Part shown: one piece after another, positions 10,801-21,272 of the stretch
Layout: each line of letters opens with the position of its first letter
How positions within the stretch are numbered: position 1 is the stretch's first letter
Assembly: GCA_019155205.2 (NCBI GenBank)
Contig: JAHNZQ020000016.1
Location: 402,822 to 457,076, forward strand
Reading direction: 5' to 3'
DNA from: Gracilaria vermiculophylla
Taxonomy: Eukaryota > Rhodophyta > Florideophyceae > Gracilariales > Gracilariaceae
DNA: 54,255 nucleotides
Made by a program: the position numbers and the translations under genes
Notes under the pieces: model-generated
Told to the model about the DNA's origin: nothing
Databases searched by the model: none
The model's input: the letters and a program-made list of their open reading frames with translations, nothing else

Positions 10801-13800
10801 GCTGATGGGTCTTCAGCTGCCTTCCTCTGCATCTTGTCGCAGTGCTGCCCCCATGAAAGCCAAGCGGATCCAACGTCTGCAGAGGTGAACAAAGCTGTCG
10901 AAACTGCTTCTATAGATTCATCTTCTTTCCCCAGCAGCGTCAATAGTTTCCCCTTCAGTGAAAACAGCTGAGCTCGTTGTCTCGGACCAAGATGATCCAT
11001 ATTGCATCTGCTGAGCTCATGAAGTCCATTCTCCAAGTGCTTTTCTAGACCTCGCGGCCCCACCATATAAGCACGAGCCACTTCTTTGATCTTCACAAAA
11101 TACTCTGTGAGCTCCATAGTTCCAAACGGATACAATTTTTGGAGTACGTACAAGGCTACATCCGGAAATCCTTGTTTTCGGCATGCTTTCGCAAACCGAT
11201 GCACGTTCCATGCAGTCTCGTTTACTCCCATCACCAATACATGTTGCGGCAGTGCTTGAGCTATAGCATTTGCAGCCTGAACTTGGGCCACTTGCGCGCT
11301 TATCGCACCGCCACGACTTCCTGGCGTGTTAGCTGCCGTAGAGTTCTGAGCCGCATCTATTTTTGCGTTTGCAGCCTCTTTCAATGCTTCAAGCACGTTG
11401 ACAACGACGGCGTGGACATGATTTCTCCACAATAACAACTCATTCCATACCCATAACGGTTCATGAGCAGAAGGAAGACGCTCACGCCAGGTATTCAACA
11501 CAATCCGCACGTTCTCGATCTTTTGATCAACGTTGACATTGTCGCTCCCGTGTCTACTCAGCGCATTTAACTCGCCAAGAATTCGGCCCGACTCCTGGAG
11601 CTCAATCAGCTGTTGAAACTGAACCAGAATTGGCGCCACAGCATCCAAGTCTCCTGATTCTGGGAGGGCTGCAAACTTTTCCATGGCACGTTTGAATCCC
11701 TCATTGATATACTTTTCACAATGCCCCAACTTGTTATCTTGAAAGTGAATGTAAGCTTCGTAGATCTGCAACTTAGAGGAGTCTTGAATAGGCTTCTTCC
11801 ACACCAGATCTTTGAGAGCCATCCAGTCCGGAATTCGCCATAGACATTCATGAAGAAGATTTGGACTGACTACAGTTCTCGAAAACTCAGTTAGGACATC
11901 CCATTGACATAGACTCTTTGCACATTCAATCCAACGCTCCTCGCAAAACAAAACTTCATTCCCGCTTATGTTATTCGCTTCATCTTGGTTGCATACACGC
12001 GACATGTTATCCCCTAGAACTTCAGCATAGGCATCTTGTGCATCAGCAAAACACCCAATCTGTTCATATGAAATGGCTCTAATGGTTCTCTTGGACCTGG
12101 CTCGAGTCTTCCATAAACCAGCCACATTGTCGCTTTCATGAAGGCCCAGATACATGTTCACCTGAGCGTCTGCAATATCTTCTAGTTCATCCTCAAGCAT
12201 ATGACGAGTCCGTTCGCTGATCGTATCTTTGCCCAAGCGCACTCTGACATCCCTCTCCCTCCTTTCAAAGTATTTAAAGGCCGAATGCCATGCATTCCAT
12301 CGTGCACCGACACATCTCACGACATTTGCACGAAGTGCAGGCAACGGCTTCAACTCTACAATGGACTCTAACAATGTTTGAATGCTATTCCTAGGCCAAG
12401 TCACCTGAATGTAGTGATACTCTTTTGTAAGGAGTAATCCGAATGATCTGTTCAGACTGCTCTGTTCTGATGGTGTTAGCTGCGACCATATCTCGGGCAC
12501 AAGCAAGATCCAAACTTTAGATGCGATTTCCTGGTCGCAGTTAACGAGACTGATTAGCGACTGCGTAAAATCTTTCGTTCTGAGATCCCCCACCGAAGTC
12601 TCAAACTTCCACAACGTTTCGTCCGAGACACTTGGATAATCTTCTTGTGAAGAAGCGTTCGAGTTTCCCACAATGTCCGTCATAACAGTGTCACCATCGT
12701 AGTGAGATAACCTCGGGAACACAACATACTGGTCAGAAAAACATATTGTGTGACTCTTCTCAATGGAACAAATGAGCAATTCAACCGCGTTCCTGATCCA
12801 CAAAGTTTCAGCCAAATGCTCCCACTCTTGCTTTGAAACTATGTATTGAAGACGCACAGATGCTGAGCCTCCCACTGCAGATTCGTAAATTTCGAAAAAC
12901 TCTTGGCGAAGTGCAGACCCATACGACCTTAAACCTATCATGAAAACGCGTTCAAGTTTTGGGTCCGGTCTTCTGGGCGACGATTCCCCAGGTTTAAAGC
13001 TCTTCAATATAATCGAGAGATAGGCATCCATAAGTATCTGTGACCCTTCTGTGGATATCTTGTCAAACGCCGCCATTTTCTGCAGCAATTGAGCCTTTTC
13101 CTTCGGAGTCAATGGTTCTTTCGAGCCTGACTGGCCGGCAAGGCCTTTCGAATTCCAAAATACCAAGCTGTCCACCAACTTCACCAATTCAAGTAACACG
13201 TCTATGTCTGTGCACTTCTCTATCAAAGTGCCAATAGTGCTTAAAGTATGCCGTTTCGGTGTTGGGTCCAACGAATTGATGTAAAACTCCACCATAGACA
13301 GACAAAGACGGAGACAGTCAAGTTCATAGCTCTTCGACTGTACTTTCTCGTCATCAGCTTTTGCCTTTGCATTTTTGCCCGAATCATTTCCGCCTTCCGA
13401 CACCTTAGCATTGCTTCCTTTCGAAGGTGTCACCTGCCCCTGCACGCCGGATTTTTTTTCAGAAGATTGCTGCGCTCTTCCCCCGCTCGCATTGACTCCT
13501 GAGACGGAAGACGCCCCCACCGAAACGGTCGGGGCCTGACTGCTGCTTTTATGCTCTTTTGTTAATTTTTGCAAGGATTTCAAAAGCACATCTTGGTACT
13601 TCATAAACTCTTGCGGAAGTGCTGTCCAGAGAGACTTCAACACCACCAAGCCGCAGTAGTTTCGACGATGCTCGCTAGACTTGAGGCACATGTCAACTGC
13701 TGCATGCAGTTCTTTGATGAAAGTCATCATCCATGATTGAGAAGAACTTTGAAGTGACGAAGATTTCTGACCTGAAGTATCGGTTAATTGTTGCTCCCTT

Positions 13801-16800
13801 TTCTCTGATGAAAGTCCCAGTTTGTGCTGCTCCCCTCCTTCAACGGTGTTTTTCGGATGACTAGATTTCACACTTGTAATGCCCGGTTGCTTCTTCTTAT
13901 AGTTTTCTAGGACCCCTGGAAGCAGTGACGCGAACTGAGAAGCTAGCGAAACTGAATTTTCGGTAACGGATGGTTGTATGAAAGCCCTGATCGCGATCCT
14001 GTTTTGCTCTACAAACTGCAACCCTTGATATTTAACAGCTACAGACGAAACAAGAAGAGAGGTAACCAGAGCACTGTTCCGAACGGCCAACCTCTTTTTC
14101 ATCTGATCCTTGTCACTTCGGGTTGGCTTGGGCGTCTTGCCGTCCGTTGCATTGTTGTCGCCCAAAGGCCCATTTTGCGGACCCTTTCCAGAAGGCGCCG
14201 CTGAAGAAGTGGCACCTTGTCTTTCAGAAGGGATAGGCGTCAATAGTTTCTCGACAAAATTGATGCGAATAGATACACGCGGCCAAAGCTGCAGCATTCT
14301 TTCTAACAATTTGAGCGATCTTCTCGTTATTAGCGATGCTTCGCGTTGATCCGCTGGTCTTATCGGCATTTGCACCAGAAAACTTGCCATAATATCAACC
14401 ATACTTGCATTTGGCTTGAAATGATCCGCATCTTGATTGCTCGCAACTGCATGAGTGGTTGTCGGTGGTGCTGTGGGAACAGGATGGCCGTCACTCGCTT
14501 TCTGAAGTTTGGATGGGGGTCCCAATTCTTGAGCAGCGGTTGCTCTGTTGCTCTTTGCCGACTGCTCGTCACCGTTGCCAGAATCTGCTGTTTGATCTCT
14601 AGCCCTCTTCTTTTGCCCTAAAACATGATCATCACCAGTTGCACTCGGTTTAATTTCTGAATCGTTTCTTCTTCTTGTATCCTCCCATGACAAAATGAGA
14701 TCCACCAGATCTAGTCCCAACCTTCTATTTTCTGGGAGAGCATTGGCGCTCAGAGCAAATCTGCTTAGTGAATTAATTATAAATGGCACAAACTGAGCCC
14801 TCGATAGGAAAAAAAGTTGTGGGTGTCTTGCAATAATTTGCCAGATATGCACCAGGTTCTGAATGCTGTGTCCTTCCTCCAATAATATTTTCTTTGTATA
14901 ACGAATCCAAATTGGATACTTGTGATCGGTAGGGTTATGAATCAAATGCCTGGGAAGCACAGGCATAAGCGTGTCCAGAGCCCTTTGAACGAGATGTTTC
15001 CCATCAACTTGGCAAGCACGAAGAAGGGCGACGTACACCTGAAGTACCAATTTAGTTGGTGCCTGATATGACTCAAAAAACTGAGTGACAGCGATAAAAG
15101 CCCAAAATTTGGCAGTTGATTCCTCTCGTTTCAAGTTGTTCCAGCCAAACTTGATAAGTTCTTTTCGATACCGGTTTATTTCTAGAGGAGTGTGCTTGAT
15201 AAGAACGGTAGCGAGCCGTAGAAGTTCAACGCTCAGTAACTCATCATAACATCTTAAGGTTTCATCTGATTGATCCAGAATATCTGTAACAATCTTCTGA
15301 ACGAGAGCTGGATCAATAGAATCCTGAGTTTCGACATTTGTAGAAGAGCCTTCATTAGCCGAACCAAATGGTGAGCTTTGCTTAGCACTAATACACGCTT
15401 GGCCTTCGGCGCTGTGATTTTCCTCACCACCAGCTTTTGCTTCACCGCGAGTCTTTTGAGACCCTTCGCCATCCTTTGGCCTTGGCCCTGGTGCAATGCT
15501 TGTCTCACTTTGGGTTTTGGTTGTAGGCGTTGTACGGGATGCACCCGAAAGCTTTTGATGACCATGAAGTTTTCCAGTACCTTTCTTTTTCAAGTGATGA
15601 GAAACTAAAGGGATAATAATGTAATGCAGAGCATAAAGTTTTCGTTCCTGAGTAGTAGAGCCCTCAAGGAACACCGAGAAGAACTTGTTGAGGATGGAGT
15701 TCTTCGCAGGGGCTGCTTTTTCCTGTGTTACGGTGCTTTGAAGGAAATGTTTCACAAAAGTAAAATCACATGTTGTCCGAAATGAAAACACAGCCAGAAG
15801 TTCGAAAAGTAGATTAACCTCATTCTTGAATGTCGCGCAATACCTGATGAAGATGTGGGCAAGGATTTTCAGTTCTTGAACTCGAAATGAAGAAGATGGG
15901 TCTTGGCGACATAAATCGTTAGAAGTTGAAAAGGTTTTCCAGTACGAAATCAACGTAGACATAATCACGGGATCAGATCCAAGCCATGTGGGATTGGTTT
16001 TAGATAACAAATCGAGCAAAGCGATCATGTGCAAGGTTTTGCCGTTTCCACCATCTACATGAAAAAACGAAGGAGAGAAGAGTCTTTTAGGATTGTCCAC
16101 CAATACCTTTCTTATGCTTGTGGCTTGTCTCGTGCCAATTAACACAAAGAATAGCTGCCTAAACTTCTCGTCCCCCAAATGACTAAGTAAGACTTCAGCA
16201 GCTTCGGAGGCATGCTTCTCGCAATATTTGAGAAGAGGTGCACGGTACGGTGATGTAGAAGCACTCTTGGCACTCTTAAGCCCAAGATGCGCAGCACCTG
16301 GAGCTGCCAAGGTCAGTACTGCTTCTAAACGAATCACCATGTCAACCACACGAGGTAAGAACTTTCCAGCCGACGTGGGCAACAAATGAAAAAGCTCAAG
16401 AATAGCTGCAGCGACCCTCGATTCGGTACCTACTGGAATCTTCTTAATAGACGTTATCTTTTCTGGGTCGGTCCATTTTTGGAGATGCTCGAGAAGTTTC
16501 TCCCCTAAACTGATATTGAACCAGTTTGAAAACAATTCCAGGATTCGGCTTAAACCCTGCAAATATGGAATGTTTAACATTTTGTAATCTCCAAGATGTG
16601 CTAGCATTGGTCTGATGTTCTGTTGGAGGAGCTCTTTAGGTCGGTGATGTCTTTCTATGGCTTGCCTTAGACCTTGCTTCGAGCTCTGAACAATCTTGTC
16701 GTCCCTCGATTGAATGTTCTTGAAAAAACAGCTGATTGTGTTTTTGTACAATGTGTCGTTCACGGGTTGCTTCAACTGTTCGGAGCAATGCACGGATATG

Positions 16801-19800
16801 TTCCGCAAAACTTCGACGGCTTGACGTTTGAGTAGCAGAAGCTCTTTTGATGTGGCTGCGTCAATATACTTGCTCTCATGGAGCTTGTGCTTGAAAGCTT
16901 CTTCTGACTCCGGTACTGGATCGAAGCTGTTGTTTTCCAACAAGTAGATACTCTCAATGAGCACATATTCTCTCGTTGGAGATGAAAAGAAATCGGCAGA
17001 TAGTCCTTGTGGTCCATCCAGTTTGAGGCAGAAATTTGTGGCTTCGAGATAACCCAGTTGAGTAGCGATTGAATGCTGTCGAAGCGGTCTTTCCTGGAGT
17101 GGCCGAAGAATACATTCTTTCAAAGGTAGGACGAGTTCGGAAACATCGCAATTCAGGGTTTTGGAGACAACACGCAGACAAGTTCGTGCAGTTTCACGAG
17201 CCGTCGCAGACGCGCTCAACAAGTCCATAAGCAACCGTACTACGACCTCTCGCAAACATTTCCGATATGTTGCAGAGGAGCCTTTTCTTTCGTCTGCTTG
17301 AATAAGCCCGGCAAAAATCACTTCAAATGAATCACAAAGAATAGTCCTTCCTTGACAAATGAGTTCCTCCGAAGAAAATTCAGTCGAATCCCTCAGCAGA
17401 AACAAAAGCGCGCGGTACATTAACATGTAGTACTGAACATAAGCTGGGCAAAGGAGCACATCTCTCGGCAAATTCTTCACAAGTAAAGTGAATCCATTCA
17501 CAGCAACCCATCGATACTTCCAGGAACGCTTGTAACAAAAGTGCGAAAGAACGTCAATCATGTAGCCCAAAGAACTCACTGTAGCCGCAATATGCAGCGA
17601 CTGTCGTCCGCACGGCAGGCTGCCAGCCGCACTAGAGCCTTCTGTAAGTACCATGCTCCTTGATAGTTCTGTTTCATCAATTGGTGGGTCATTATCATAG
17701 CAATCCTCCTTTGTGTCCGATTGTTTCAACAAGGAAGCTAAGGAGGTTTTCTCATCATCGCTCGGAGCCGAAACGCCCTTCATAGGAACATGTTCCACCT
17801 CACCCTCCGCCTTCGTGTCACTTTTTTCGCCAGCATTTTTGGCTTTACACGTGCTCTGGAGTTGAGCACAATACTTTGAAAGATTTGAAATGTAAAGCTG
17901 CATCCACAACAGTCCAGCACCGGCATTTCGTCGAGATTCCTGAGACATGACTTCTACGAGAACGTCTACAAAAACCTTATAAGAGAGACATACAGGTGTC
18001 TTGTGCGATGAAAATTTGTACTTCTTTAAACCCACCTCATTACGCGAGCATAGAAATTGGCTGCTCTCTTGTAGGGTTAAGAGAGCAAAAAAAGAACACA
18101 TTCCTTTCATATCTTTCTCCATTTCTAATATTTGCTTGCAAACGATATCGCCATTCGTCGACTGCTCATGTTCCGGACGAAGAGCCGATGTGCATAGTAT
18201 AAGTCCAAGCAAAAGATTTTTAACAAGATCAGTTTCAGAAGTCACTGTCCTTCGCGACTTCCGGATAGAAGACGACGAATTTGAACCATTTCGCCCACGA
18301 TCCTCAAGCCTTAAACCATAGACGGCTTGTGCTTGACCCCCGTTCCCGTGTTCAAGAAATGGGTTGAGACATGAAAATAAAAACTTCCACGCATGAAGGC
18401 GGTACGAACCTTCCGTCGATTCTTGTACACGCCTTCGACCTAGAAGGCATTCGACAGTTAGTCTAACGACAGCTTCAATTTCCATGTTGACCGATACTCC
18501 TCCTGGCCACTCCAATCTAACTCTAGGTGTGTTCTTTGTCCTTTTTTCATACTTAAATGGTATAGTCAACCCCCGCACAAACCTCGAACGAGATCCAAGC
18601 TTCCCGATCACTCGAAGAACTTGTGCCCCTATAGGATTGCGAGGTTGTCTCAAATGTTTGTGCAGTGACACTGTCAGGCCTGGCTCCACTTTGGCGAGAA
18701 GTCGATCTAGGTACGAAGGCTGCAGAATGTCCACCCAGAACTCCAGTGCCCGTATCCCGTAGACCGAAGCCTCATTTTCCACTTCCAACGCCCAGACGAT
18801 GGGCCTCATCAGTTTCTCAAGGTAAGGAAACGCGTGAGATGTTCGAGCCGGTACTAAGAGACAAAGCTCTACCAACAAATCTTTGTGCAAAGCACCACAT
18901 GGACTTTCGACCAGGCCTATAAGGGTGTCAAAAATGTACTCCAGAAGGGGTACAAAGCTCCAGTAGAGTAGTTCGAGATGTGACTTGTTTTTTTCATTGT
19001 TAACAGCCTTGAAGAGCGCTTTTAACATCTGTAAGAAACCTACAGGGTTCCTTGCACTTGACGCATGCATCAAAGCTTTTCTCACGATAGTCGCCAGATG
19101 CATATGGAGTACAGGTTCATTAGTCGGATATATATTCACGCTGGCGAAGACAATCGTGAACATTCTCAAAATTGCATTAGCGCGATTTCTACGATCATTA
19201 TAGTCTTCGCTTCCTTTATCCCCAGTTATTTCTAACTCCTGAATGTTCTCCACAAGAAAGTTGAGAAGAATGTCTGCAAAGTACTTCGAAACACCATTGT
19301 TTGACAAGAAGTGTTGAGGTATCGCTATGGCAATGGGGTCTTCGACAATGTACTCGAATACTTCGCGAATCCTTGAACCAAACACGTCCTGAAAACTCGG
19401 CGGATCAAGGACAGTGAAAATCTGTGAAAAGAGTTCAAATGCGTCTATTTCCTCAGTTTCAGTTGCTGCGCAGAGCCTGGATGGGTCGACATTCTGTGAT
19501 AAGCAGTTCATTAGATTCTGTTGAGATTCAAGTGTTTCTGCCTTCGTCGGAGAAGATTCCCTGGGTTCTTTTGATGTCTCCTGCTGTGCAGACCGATGCA
19601 CTCCCGCTCCTCCGTTTGCTTTTTCGTGGCGAGCGTACAGGCGGAAGCATTTTCGGCCGGATGATAACAAAGATGAAACCAACTGAGACTCTCTTTCAAG
19701 AAGTCCCAAACGATTTTGGGCGTTCTTTTGCGCGGGTAAAGCAGACTGTCTTCCTCCTTGATTTGAGGGAGGTCCCAGAACCGTATTTTGCTGCATCGCG

Positions 19801-21272
19801 CGATCTGCGGTAATCTTGTCAACACGACTATTTATAGCAGACCATATAACGGTCTTCAACCCAAGCGTGAGAGTCTTCAGTAGTACCTTGAAGTCCGCGA
19901 CTTCCCTCAAAGGGTCGCCTACGGGTGTCTCGCAGAGTCGGCGGCCAGTTTCGATCGGGTCTTTTTCCTCGCGCAGATCCTGAACCGTCTTAAGCAAGCG
20001 TGGAACTTCTTCACCAAGAGTCGCAAACTTGGAAACCATCGTTTCCAATATCTTAACGAGCAATTCCCTGGCCAAAGTTTCTTCAGAAGATTCCCTTTCA
20101 ATCTTCAGTATTCCCTCAATCAGGTTAAGAAGGAGGCGTACGGAACTCGTTTGTAGTTGGTAGTTAAACTTTGGATCATGAACATTTGTCGAAAACATGA
20201 AGACAATCTTCTCTAACTGTGGAATAGAAAGCTCAAGCCTCATACCGTGAACAAGTTCTGCAAGAAACGAATAAGCAATCGGTCTTAAGGCATCCGTTGA
20301 AGCTCTTCCAGTTCCCACCAGAACTTTCTCATCGAGAAGCAAATCTAATTGACCGTAGAAGCCCTTGCCGTACGGGCCACCAAGTATATGCCTCGTGGCA
20401 ACGATGAGCTCTTTTCTGATGCTTACGGCACCTCCAGGACATGACTGCATTAACTTTACAACGCTTCTGGGGACGGAAGACTCGTCTTTGCTCAACCGGT
20501 CGGAAAACTGCTTCATTAAGTACGCCAGGAATGATACAGTTTTGACCTGAGCAGCAATGAAGTCGTTGAAAGTAGTCTTTGGAATTTTGGCAAACAGTTG
20601 AATAGGGATCTCATACTGTATCGCCTGAACCATTAAAGGAAAGAGAACGCTGATATTCTTCTGCACAAGCTGTGGGTATAGTTGGAATATGAGCATGATT
20701 AAAAGAGGGCAGTCAATGATGACTTTGAAGGACTGAGTGGAGGGGGCGAGACGAACTTGGGGCGGTTTTCCAGGTACCGGTATATTGTTGGAAGCATTAA
20801 GAAGTTGTTCTACAGTCTTTCCAAATCCATCGTAGACCACACGAACAAAGTCAAGGAATGGCTGAACTTGGCCGTCGAGGTGGTTCCTGAAGTTCTTGTG
20901 TAGGTCTAAGACGATATGAATGGCTACAACTGCGTTGTTCTCGTTGTCTGTTTTCAGTGTATCCATAGCCAAGGAGAGCACATTCGAAAGCCTCGTCTTC
21001 AGGATGTCATTGTGCGGAAGGCGGTTTAAAGTCTCCATAATGAGTGCGCGAACTCGGTGAACAGGGTTGTCAACAAATTGCGGTCTAGTGAGTTGAGTAA
21101 GTACGGTTCTAAATGCCGGGAGAAATATGTTTAAGAAGGACTGATAGTCTTGAGAGTGAAAGAGATCTATTGAATCGCGAATTTCGGTCGCAAGCTCTCT
21201 TCGGGCCTCAGATGAAATATTTGGATCAACTAGCCGGGCGGCATGACTCTCGAACTTGTCGGCAGACAACAT
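7809..21272 (-). CDS. TRRAP/Tra1 family PIKK-like pseudokinase, scaffold of SAGA/NuA4 acetyltransferase complexes
   Basis: A single uninterrupted frame of 4487 aa, longer than human or yeast homologues (about 3750-3860 aa). Family members carry no kinase activity; they bind activators and recruit histone acetyltransferase complexes in the nucleus. The N-terminal two thirds are HEAT-like helices (starting MLSADKFESHAARLVDPNIS, with HRVRALIMETLNRLP). A FAT domain lies at about 2800-3560, a PI3K-like fold at about 4050-4350 and a FATC end at 4455-4487 (NVARMDSSFQAWY). In the kinase-like part the region of the usual catalytic HRD/DFG-equivalent loops reads 'YALAIGCRRPQNMMFCWESG', so the catalytic Asp/Asn are missing, as in TRRAP. 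Extra length comes from Ser/Gly/Lys/Ala-rich linkers, for example near 1940-2010, 2200-2270, 2560-2620 and 3820-3910. The last about 600 codons are strongly G/C-ending and the rest are not. Confidence 0.95.
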   Translation of the reverse strand: MLSADKFESHAARLVDPNISSEARRELATEIRDSIDLFHSQDYQSFLNIFLPAFRTVLTQLTRPQFVDNPVHRVRALIMETLNRLPHNDILKTRLSNVLSLAMDTLKTDNENNAVVAIHIVLDLHKNFRNHLDGQVQPFLDFVRVVYDGFGKTVEQLLNASNNIPVPGKPPQVRLAPSTQSFKVIIDCPLLIMLIFQLYPQLVQKNISVLFPLMVQAIQYEIPIQLFAKIPKTTFNDFIAAQVKTVSFLAYLMKQFSDRLSKDESSVPRSVVKLMQSCPGGAVSIRKELIVATRHILGGPYGKGFYGQLDLLLDEKVLVGTGRASTDALRPIAYSFLAELVHGMRLELSIPQLEKIVFMFSTNVHDPKFNYQLQTSSVRLLLNLIEGILKIERESSEETLARELLVKILETMVSKFATLGEEVPRLLKTVQDLREEKDPIETGRRLCETPVGDPLREVADFKVLLKTLTLGLKTVIWSAINSRVDKITADRAMQQNTVLGPPSNQGGRQSALPAQKNAQNRLGLLERESQLVSSLLSSGRKCFRLYARHEKANGGAGVHRSAQQETSKEPRESSPTKAETLESQQNLMNCLSQNVDPSRLCAATETEEIDAFELFSQIFTVLDPPSFQDVFGSRIREVFEYIVEDPIAIAIPQHFLSNNGVSKYFADILLNFLVENIQELEITGDKGSEDYNDRRNRANAILRMFTIVFASVNIYPTNEPVLHMHLATIVRKALMHASSARNPVGFLQMLKALFKAVNNEKNKSHLELLYWSFVPLLEYIFDTLIGLVESPCGALHKDLLVELCLLVPARTSHAFPYLEKLMRPIVWALEVENEASVYGIRALEFWVDILQPSYLDRLLAKVEPGLTVSLHKHLRQPRNPIGAQVLRVIGKLGSRSRFVRGLTIPFKYEKRTKNTPRVRLEWPGGVSVNMEIEAVVRLTVECLLGRRRVQESTEGSYRLHAWKFLFSCLNPFLEHGNGGQAQAVYGLRLEDRGRNGSNSSSSIRKSRRTVTSETDLVKNLLLGLILCTSALRPEHEQSTNGDIVCKQILEMEKDMKGMCSFFALLTLQESSQFLCSRNEVGLKKYKFSSHKTPVCLSYKVFVDVLVEVMSQESRRNAGAGLLWMQLYISNLSKYCAQLQSTCKAKNAGEKSDTKAEGEVEHVPMKGVSAPSDDEKTSLASLLKQSDTKEDCYDNDPPIDETELSRSMVLTEGSSAAGSLPCGRQSLHIAATVSSLGYMIDVLSHFCYKRSWKYRWVAVNGFTLLVKNLPRDVLLCPAYVQYYMLMYRALLFLLRDSTEFSSEELICQGRTILCDSFEVIFAGLIQADERKGSSATYRKCLREVVVRLLMDLLSASATARETARTCLRVVSKTLNCDVSELVLPLKECILRPLQERPLRQHSIATQLGYLEATNFCLKLDGPQGLSADFFSSPTREYVLIESIYLLENNSFDPVPESEEAFKHKLHESKYIDAATSKELLLLKRQAVEVLRNISVHCSEQLKQPVNDTLYKNTISCFFKNIQSRDDKIVQSSKQGLRQAIERHHRPKELLQQNIRPMLAHLGDYKMLNIPYLQGLSRILELFSNWFNISLGEKLLEHLQKWTDPEKITSIKKIPVGTESRVAAAILELFHLLPTSAGKFLPRVVDMVIRLEAVLTLAAPGAAHLGLKSAKSASTSPYRAPLLKYCEKHASEAAEVLLSHLGDEKFRQLFFVLIGTRQATSIRKVLVDNPKRLFSPSFFHVDGGNGKTLHMIALLDLLSKTNPTWLGSDPVIMSTLISYWKTFSTSNDLCRQDPSSSFRVQELKILAHIFIRYCATFKNEVNLLFELLAVFSFRTTCDFTFVKHFLQSTVTQEKAAPAKNSILNKFFSVFLEGSTTQERKLYALHYIIIPLVSHHLKKKGTGKLHGHQKLSGASRTTPTTKTQSETSIAPGPRPKDGEGSQKTRGEAKAGGEENHSAEGQACISAKQSSPFGSANEGSSTNVETQDSIDPALVQKIVTDILDQSDETLRCYDELLSVELLRLATVLIKHTPLEINRYRKELIKFGWNNLKREESTAKFWAFIAVTQFFESYQAPTKLVLQVYVALLRACQVDGKHLVQRALDTLMPVLPRHLIHNPTDHKYPIWIRYTKKILLEEGHSIQNLVHIWQIIARHPQLFFLSRAQFVPFIINSLSRFALSANALPENRRLGLDLVDLILSWEDTRRRNDSEIKPSATGDDHVLGQKKRARDQTADSGNGDEQSAKSNRATAAQELGPPSKLQKASDGHPVPTAPPTTTHAVASNQDADHFKPNASMVDIMASFLVQMPIRPADQREASLITRRSLKLLERMLQLWPRVSIRINFVEKLLTPIPSERQGATSSAAPSGKGPQNGPLGDNNATDGKTPKPTRSDKDQMKKRLAVRNSALVTSLLVSSVAVKYQGLQFVEQNRIAIRAFIQPSVTENSVSLASQFASLLPGVLENYKKKQPGITSVKSSHPKNTVEGGEQHKLGLSSEKREQQLTDTSGQKSSSLQSSSQSWMMTFIKELHAAVDMCLKSSEHRRNYCGLVVLKSLWTALPQEFMKYQDVLLKSLQKLTKEHKSSSQAPTVSVGASSVSGVNASGGRAQQSSEKKSGVQGQVTPSKGSNAKVSEGGNDSGKNAKAKADDEKVQSKSYELDCLRLCLSMVEFYINSLDPTPKRHTLSTIGTLIEKCTDIDVLLELVKLVDSLVFWNSKGLAGQSGSKEPLTPKEKAQLLQKMAAFDKISTEGSQILMDAYLSIILKSFKPGESSPRRPDPKLERVFMIGLRSYGSALRQEFFEIYESAVGGSASVRLQYIVSKQEWEHLAETLWIRNAVELLICSIEKSHTICFSDQYVVFPRLSHYDGDTVMTDIVGNSNASSQEDYPSVSDETLWKFETSVGDLRTKDFTQSLISLVNCDQEIASKVWILLVPEIWSQLTPSEQSSLNRSFGLLLTKEYHYIQVTWPRNSIQTLLESIVELKPLPALRANVVRCVGARWNAWHSAFKYFERRERDVRVRLGKDTISERTRHMLEDELEDIADAQVNMYLGLHESDNVAGLWKTRARSKRTIRAISYEQIGCFADAQDAYAEVLGDNMSRVCNQDEANNISGNEVLFCEERWIECAKSLCQWDVLTEFSRTVVSPNLLHECLWRIPDWMALKDLVWKKPIQDSSKLQIYEAYIHFQDNKLGHCEKYINEGFKRAMEKFAALPESGDLDAVAPILVQFQQLIELQESGRILGELNALSRHGSDNVNVDQKIENVRIVLNTWRERLPSAHEPLWVWNELLLWRNHVHAVVVNVLEALKEAANAKIDAAQNSTAANTPGSRGGAISAQVAQVQAANAIAQALPQHVLVMGVNETAWNVHRFAKACRKQGFPDVALYVLQKLYPFGTMELTEYFVKIKEVARAYMVGPRGLEKHLENGLHELSRCNMDHLGPRQRAQLFSLKGKLLTLLGKEDESIEAVSTALFTSADVGSAWLSWGQHCDKMQRKAAEDPSAFANFADSIDSDDKQIEELMGVSNGYAAELAFRESAVKCYLQAVRFGSRKGRAYLSRVLRLLSLDVQSRLSCDFTTRRLMEHQSCLTSNATKAVDMPQAPEDEKGLEKNSTSAAVVAADNASADKQKGATNKPGTLSSERKGVSRALSAAILDVPSWMWIPWLPQLLQMLGRAEGLTVMPILSRIALTFPQAIFFPLKAYMDDRKAIDMPRRQLFREALKLWRPVAKPLRTVATSAHLKMAARSVHQLKEHVQKFNAKYVSLRKEIEKLDEAAQAGGQDQARLMEQKEELRNTQMNVRKILERCLREYHGHVQRHRQIQESLPSSSHAGSHGVVVGSANQSGSAAAVGGKGDNKAEKQPEVNKANGNEGEAGAQKEGVGEHKAVGETKQAAARGGGADASKRAQPQSRPTSRAASSATPYELADNIMAQIAKHEQALFMELESVTSELSFRVKIQKEELLLGLMNALLLRCYQSGIKSWKEQIMPGIRGALEEISRSSFGIGVEGSEQAGGEQHGAAELADVKEAFAAELAPQTAKDFPSDVDTFIRRLRRWQGIFQRRVDALPEYVKLENICKQLLNVNGSEVEVFGQYCDMNGSEPCVRRHVRIGRISGDVKVMQRATGCCRGMAVLGSDGKWYKFVVEHYVRLHVQMAETRAGQMYRLLNEWVFGKDAVAVRQRVQLAVPRYIATGCRSRLVCSDGEVGSVSEGLEQYLERRGESCDDVIMAFREAEAEAKERRMGEKEEALSVSEVFEARVEALEAVCRRRVGERVFAEWVAGRMRTGRELACFRKRFGETAGCGSAASYALAIGCRRPQNMMFCWESGAVQHGGVRVLSSSAGGVLEHDEAVPFRLTRNLRRGLGANGNGVKGVFYGSLVRALRSMMGGIEVMETVLESVMRDEVEGYVVGEQGLGGVAKTEEGRLDDTERVERALRRSVAAMRARVWGAGGSGGGKEGEGGGTATAAAAAAAAVALGEALVEKACAVGNVARMDSSFQAWY

